From NCBI GenBank assembly GCA_017463425.1, contig JAFTPE010000026.1, positions 1 through 55,389 on the forward strand: a stretch of 55,389 nucleotides of DNA, given 5' to 3'. The notes beneath the pieces were generated by a model. It saw only the letters and a list, made by a program, of their open reading frames with translations. It had not been told where the DNA came from and made no database searches. Within the stretch, counting starts at the first letter, position 1. Each line of letters begins with the position of its first letter. The stretch comes from Clostridia bacterium (GTDB lineage Bacteria > Bacillota > Clostridia > Christensenellales > Borkfalkiaceae). The position numbers and the translations under genes were made by a program. Positions 52,881 through 55,389 of the stretch are shown in pieces.

Positions 52881-54395
52881 ATGGAAAGAAAAAAACAGCC
52901 CCCTATTATCGAACTTATCGACGTTTGCAAAGAATTTGACGGCGTTTCCGTTGTTGAAAATATCAATTTTTATATAAGGAAAGGTGAATTTATCACATTC
53001 CTCGGTCCGTCAGGGTGCGGAAAAACAACCACGCTGCGTATGATAGCCGGTTTTGAACTTCCCACTTCAGGAAAAATCCTTTTAAACGGAGAAGATATCA
53101 GCCATTTACCACCCAACAAACGCCCCGTAAACACCGTATTCCAAAAATATGCGCTGTTTCCTCATTTAAACGTATTTGAGAACGTTGCATTTGGCTTAAA
53201 ATTGAAAAAAATTGAAACTACGTATATTGATAAAAAAGGCAACGAAAAAATTAAATATAAAAAGCTCCCGAAAGAGGTTATTGACGAAAAAGTGAAAAAA
53301 GCATTGGAAATCGTTGATCTTTCAGGCTTTGAAAAGCGCAGCATTTCCACTCTTTCAGGCGGACAACAACAACGAATCGCAATCGCGCGCGCTATTGTAA
53401 ACGAGCCCGAAATTCTACTTTTAGACGAACCTCTTGGCGCTCTTGATTTAAAAATGAGAAAGGAAATGCAGCTTGAATTAAAAGCCATGCACAAACGCCT
53501 TGGCATTACGTTTATCTACGTAACGCACGATCAAGAGGAGGCTTTGACAATGTCCGACACCATCGTGGTTATGGCGGACGGCTGCATCCAACAAATCGGT
53601 ACGCCCGAAATGATTTACAACGAACCGCAAAACACCTTCGTGGCCGACTTTATCGGCGAAAGCAATATCTTTACAGGAGTAATGCCCAAAGACAATCAGG
53701 TACGTTTTTGCGGAAAAGCGTTTCCTTGTATGGACGGCGGTTTTGAAAAAGACGAACCAATCGACGTTGTCGTACGCCCTGAAGACGTTACGATTACCTC
53801 ACCTGAGGACGGCGTGTTAAAAGGAAAAGTTACGTCCGTTATTTTCAAAGGCATTCATTATCAAATCCTCGTACAATGCGGACGTTATGAAATTGAAATC
53901 CAAAGCACTTCCGCCCCCGCCGTTGGCGATATCGTGGGATTAAAAATCGCACCCGACGGAATACACGTTATGAAAAAGGAATTTACCGTTAATAAATTCT
54001 CTGGCGTAATCACCAAACGAAACACCGTCGAATTCGGCGACGGCGAATTTGAATGCGACGTTACGCAACTGTATCCAGGCAGTCATCTCGACGAAGAAGG
54101 CTATTTAATCACAACCAAAGGCGAAAAAATCGATTTGACCGATACGGAAGTCAACGTCGAAGTCGGTTTGTTGGATATCACAATGAGCGACAACGAAGAC
54201 GAAGGCGGCGCGCAAGGGCATATTATCTCTCTTATATATAAGAGTGAATATTACCGTTATATCGTGCGTACGGAAAACGAAGAAGATTACGTACTTGCTT
54301 GCGAAGACCTTTGGAATGAAAACGACAGGGTCAGTTTGATTATCCCCAAAGATAAAATCCGTCTTACTTTGAAAACCGCGGAGGGCAACAAATAA
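52881..54395 (+). CDS. potA: spermidine/putrescine ABC transporter ATP-binding protein, long form
   Basis: 504 aa from the ATG at 52881, 9 bases after TTGGAG; an earlier in-frame TTG is part of that site. PotA powers polyamine import. Walker A is GPSGCGKTT (near 43-51), the signature [14 protein letters not shown], Walker [12 protein letters not shown], and the switch [10 protein letters not shown] Lys-rich insert (about 118-135) is common in Bacillota PotA. A TOBE-type domain follows. The last 130 residues add a further acidic beta-rich domain; usual PotA is about 350-370 aa. Together with potB and potC this is a polyamine-type uptake system, though the substrate is inferred. Confidence 0.93.
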   Translation: MERKKQPPIIELIDVCKEFDGVSVVENINFYIRKGEFITFLGPSGCGKTTTLRMIAGFELPTSGKILLNGEDISHLPPNKRPVNTVFQKYALFPHLNVFENVAFGLKLKKIETTYIDKKGNEKIKYKKLPKEVIDEKVKKALEIVDLSGFEKRSISTLSGGQQQRIAIARAIVNEPEILLLDEPLGALDLKMRKEMQLELKAMHKRLGITFIYVTHDQEEALTMSDTIVVMADGCIQQIGTPEMIYNEPQNTFVADFIGESNIFTGVMPKDNQVRFCGKAFPCMDGGFEKDEPIDVVVRPEDVTITSPEDGVLKGKVTSVIFKGIHYQILVQCGRYEIEIQSTSAPAVGDIVGLKIAPDGIHVMKKEFTVNKFSGVITKRNTVEFGDGEFECDVTQLYPGSHLDEEGYLITTKGEKIDLTDTEVNVEVGLLDITMSDNEDEGGAQGHIISLIYKSEYYRYIVRTENEEDYVLACEDLWNENDRVSLIIPKDKIRLTLKTAEGNK

Positions 54396-55249
54396 TGGCA
54401 ACAACGAACGCAAAACCGCATTTTTCACGAAAATTGTTGGCAATTCCTTACGCGTTGTTTCTGCTCGTTTTCGTGGTTATCCCCCTCTTTATTATCGTTT
54501 ATTATGCGTTTACCGACGACAACGGACATTTCACTCTCGAATATCTGCGCGTATTTTTTAACGAAAGCGGAGAAGGCATAAAGGGCTTTTTAACTTCATA
54601 TAACTTTAAAACTATTCTTCGGAGTTTCTTTATTTCTTTGATGAGTACGATTGTCTGTCTTTTAATTGCATACCCTGTTGCGTACATTATCGCAAAATGT
54701 CAATTAAAAAACAAATCGGCGCTACTTCTCATGTTCGTCGTGCCTATGTGGGTAAATTTCGTGCTTCGTATCAACGCCTTGAAAGAATTGTTTATTTGGC
54801 TTGGCACATACAACAAATCCAACGAATGGAATATTATCAACACGATTATCGGTATGGTATACGACTTTTTACCGTTTATGATTTTGCCGATTTATACAAC
54901 GATTATTAAAATTGACAACAGCTATTTAGAAGCAGCAAAAGACCTTGGCGCGACCAATCAACGAGCGTTTTTAAAAATAACGTTACCTCTTTCTAAAACG
55001 GGAATTGCAAGCGGTATTTCTATGGTGTTTCTGCCCTCTATGACAAATTACGTCGTATCCAATTATTTAACGTTCCGCAACGTGAAGATAATCGGAAAAC
55101 TTATTGACGATTATTTTATGGGCGATCTTTGGCACGACGGTTCGTTGATAGCGTTGCTGTTGTTACTGTTTATGTTTTTAATGACCTGGCTTACGGGCGG
55201 TTTTAGCCCCGACGACCAAGCCGAAAAGAGAGGTGCGTCAATATGGTAA
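54395..55249 (+). CDS. potB: spermidine/putrescine ABC transporter permease
   Basis: 284 aa, integral membrane, about six segments. The EAA loop that contacts the ATPase reads EAAKDLGATNQRAFLKITLP (about 189-208). The first segment (PYALFLLVFVVIPLFIIVYY) and NFVLRINALKELF are typical of PotB. The ATG overlaps the potA stop by one base (TAATG), so the two are translationally coupled. Confidence 0.95.
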   Translation: MATTNAKPHFSRKLLAIPYALFLLVFVVIPLFIIVYYAFTDDNGHFTLEYLRVFFNESGEGIKGFLTSYNFKTILRSFFISLMSTIVCLLIAYPVAYIIAKCQLKNKSALLLMFVVPMWVNFVLRINALKELFIWLGTYNKSNEWNIINTIIGMVYDFLPFMILPIYTTIIKIDNSYLEAAKDLGATNQRAFLKITLPLSKTGIASGISMVFLPSMTNYVVSNYLTFRNVKIIGKLIDDYFMGDLWHDGSLIALLLLLFMFLMTWLTGGFSPDDQAEKRGASIW

Positions 55250-55389
55250 AATTCAAAAGCATTTTCAAATGGATCTTTATCGCATTGGTTTTATTCTTTA
55301 TTTATTTCCCGATTATTTTTCTCACGATAAACAGCTTTAACGCTAGCGATATCATCGGGGAATGGACTGGTTTTAGCCTTTCGCATTAT
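55243..55389 (+). CDS. potC: spermidine/putrescine ABC transporter permease (partial, cut by window end)
   Basis: The first 49 codons are visible, starting MVKFKSIFKWIFIALVLF. One membrane segment is followed by FLTINSFNAS, the usual PotC start. The ATG overlaps the potB end by 7 bases, and AGAGAGG lies upstream. The rest, and the substrate-binding protein PotD expected after it, lie outside the window. Confidence 0.88.
   Translation, partial: MVKFKSIFKWIFIALVLFFIYFPIIFLTINSFNASDIIGEWTGFSLSHY

Overview
This window looks like a chromosomal segment of a low-to-moderate GC Bacillota, most like an uncultured Clostridia-class anaerobe. The reasons are a Spo0A-family regulator, HPr kinase (HprK), RNase Y, phosphate acetyltransferase plus acetate kinase, MurE with the DNPR motif of meso-diaminopimelate ligases, near-consensus TTGACA/TATAAT promoters, and several gene orders known from Bacillus and Clostridium (ylxY-mlpA; yceD-rpmF; ftsK-rimO-pgsA-cinA-recA-rny; mraZ-rsmH-ftsL-pbp-murE-mraY-murD-ftsW). 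Nearly all genes lie on the minus strand. The exceptions are tmcAL, rpsT and a regulator-potABC unit at the right end. No phage, CRISPR array or complete insertion sequence is visible.

Layout, left to right. 1-148: a cluster of three strong hairpins beside what may be the last codons of a plus-strand gene. 149-3181: spo0A, an ABC-F ATPase and acpP, each with its own promoter. 3182-16875: a ten-gene, tightly packed unit read from one promoter before uvrC (uvrC, HAD phosphatase, hprK, U32 peptidase, mutS2, ylxY, mlpA, hypoxanthine-DNA glycosylase, alkD-like, tex), rich in DNA repair. 16900-19819: copper ATPase copA with a built-in CopZ-like domain, then an ArsR-type repressor. 19885-22964: rpmF, yceD, ackA, pta. 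22984-25130: tmcAL, a histidine phosphatase and tRNA-Thr(GGT). 25182-34576: rny, recA, cinA, pgsA, rimO, ftsK. 34595-50583: the division and cell-wall (dcw) cluster in four transcription blocks. 50603-52027: murI and rpsT. 52136-55389: an XRE-cupin regulator and a spermidine/putrescine-type ABC transporter cut by the window edge.

How it works together: the dcw cluster makes peptidoglycan precursors (MurA, MurC, MurD, MurE, MraY, with MurI supplying D-glutamate) and the divisome (FtsL, FtsQ, FtsA, FtsZ, FtsW, a class B PBP, FtsK). MurB, MurF and MurG are not in the window. Pta-AckA gives acetate and ATP, and HprK suggests carbon catabolite control.

The most unusual signals are: a Spo0A whose receiver has lost the phosphoacceptor Asp and most of its acidic pocket while the DNA-binding domain is intact; a CopA with DKTATLT in place of DKTGTLT and an internal ribosome binding site before its CopZ-like tail; a class B PBP gene that seems to start at ATT or ATC; a FtsA with altered nucleotide-loop residues paired with a FtsZ with unusual ends; and a coiled-coil lipoprotein gene inside the ftsA-ftsZ transcript.
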